A DNA stretch of 6,419 nt from positions 7,460-13,878 of the forward strand of contig VAZZ01000129.1 in NCBI GenBank assembly GCA_005884715.1. Reading direction: 5' to 3'. A program made the position numbers and the translations under genes. A model generated the notes under the pieces. It saw nothing but the letters and a program-made list of their open reading frames with translations, did not search any database and had not been told where the DNA came from. How positions within the stretch are numbered: position 1 is the stretch's first letter; each line of letters begins with the position of its first letter. Shown piece after piece: positions 5,814-6,419 of this stretch. Origin of the DNA: Alphaproteobacteria bacterium (GTDB lineage Bacteria > Pseudomonadota > Alphaproteobacteria > Rhizobiales > Aestuariivirgaceae).

Positions 5814-6419
5814 ATGCGCCCGCTCCGCCCTCTGCTTGCGGCAATCGCCGTTGTCACGCTCTTTGTCCTGCCCGCCGAAGCCATCTCGATCAAGGAAGTG
5901 AAGAGCAAGGCCGGCATCACCGCCTGGCTGGTCGAGGACCACACCAACCCGCTCATTGCCATGCAGTTCTCCTTTCAGGGCGGAGCGGCCAATGATCCGG
6001 CCGGCAAGGAGGGCACCGCCAATTTCATCACCGGTATGATGGATGAAGGAGCAGGCGATCTCGATTCGGCGGCATTCCAGGCGAAGCGCGACGAACTTGC
6101 CATGAAGATGTCCTTCAATGCTAATTTCGATCAGTTCGAGGGCTCGTTCCAGACGCTGACCGACAAGCGCGATCAGTCCTTCGGGCTTCTCAAAGTGGCG
6201 CTGAGCAAGCCGCATTTCGACCAGGATCCTCTGGATCGGGTGCGTGATCAATTGCTGGTCGCGGCGCGCCGCAATGAGGAGGAGCCCGACAATATCTCGT
6301 CCAGCACCTGGATGGCCAAGGCGTTCGGCGATCATCCTTATGCGCGCCAATCGGAAGGCACGGTAAAATCGATCGCGACCATCACCGCCGATGACTTGCG
6401 TTCCATGCATAGGGAGCTG
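5814..6419 (+). CDS. Secreted M16 family protein, non-catalytic partner (3' truncated by window)
   Basis: The frame stays open to the last base, giving the first 202 residues of a protein that in this family is about 430-460 long. A signal peptide is clear: MRPLRP, hydrophobic 7-20, then AEA at 21-23 as probable cleavage site. The mature part follows the M16 N-terminal domain, with HTNPLIAMQFSFQGGAAND, FITGMMDEGAGDLDS and a RVRDQLL helix. Where active members have HxxEH it reads NFITG (70-74), so zinc ligands and catalytic glutamate are missing. This is usual for the second gene of alphaproteobacterial M16 pairs and parallels the alpha subunit of mitochondrial processing peptidase. Its likely role is to bind substrate and complete the chamber with the catalytic protein encoded upstream. 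An ATG at 5802 is in frame and would add MRPL, but GAGG at 5804-5807 is well placed only for the ATG at 5814. Confidence 0.9.
   Translation, partial: MRPLRPLLAAIAVVTLFVLPAEAISIKEVKSKAGITAWLVEDHTNPLIAMQFSFQGGAANDPAGKEGTANFITGMMDEGAGDLDSAAFQAKRDELAMKMSFNANFDQFEGSFQTLTDKRDQSFGLLKVALSKPHFDQDPLDRVRDQLLVAARRNEEEPDNISSSTWMAKAFGDHPYARQSEGTVKSIATITADDLRSMHREL

Overview
The window is a compact, high-GC stretch of chromosome from an alphaproteobacterium, most likely a member of Hyphomicrobiales (Rhizobiales) or a close relative. This rests on the GC-rich codon use, the isoleucyl-tRNA synthetase sequence style, a DUF3035 (BamF-like) gene, which is an alphaproteobacterial family, and the tandem pair of M16 peptidase genes. 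All genes recognised lie on the + strand.

Layout: (1) positions 1-105 hold the 3' end of a gene that looks like the C-terminal tail of an anti-sigma factor. (2) Positions 106-291 are non-coding and hold a GC-rich palindromic element resembling dispersed intergenic repeats of rhizobia. (3) ileS (292-3225) encodes full-length isoleucyl-tRNA synthetase; its C-terminal zinc knuckle has lost most of its cysteines. (4) lspA (3222-3701) encodes lipoprotein signal peptidase and starts with a GTG that overlaps the ileS stop codon. (5) At 3808-4258 lies a DUF3035/BamF-like lipoprotein gene. Its signal-peptide start (ATG 3808) and its body (ending at 4258) are in different frames, so it is either frameshifted in the organism or carries an assembly error. 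(6) An intergenic stretch of 184 bases holds three copies of a 10-base motif. (7) 4443-5798 is a secreted M16 zinc peptidase with an intact HxxEH site. (8) 5814 to the window edge is the start of a second secreted M16-family protein whose zinc site is absent.

The genes after ileS share a cell-envelope theme. LspA cleaves lipoprotein signal peptides, the BamF-like protein should be a lipoprotein of the outer-membrane assembly machinery and so an LspA client, and the M16 pair is exported to the periplasm, probably as an active/inactive partnership. I recognise the order as a common alphaproteobacterial arrangement and see no mobile element, CRISPR array, RNA gene or novel system. The most useful observation is the broken reading frame at the lipoprotein signal peptide.
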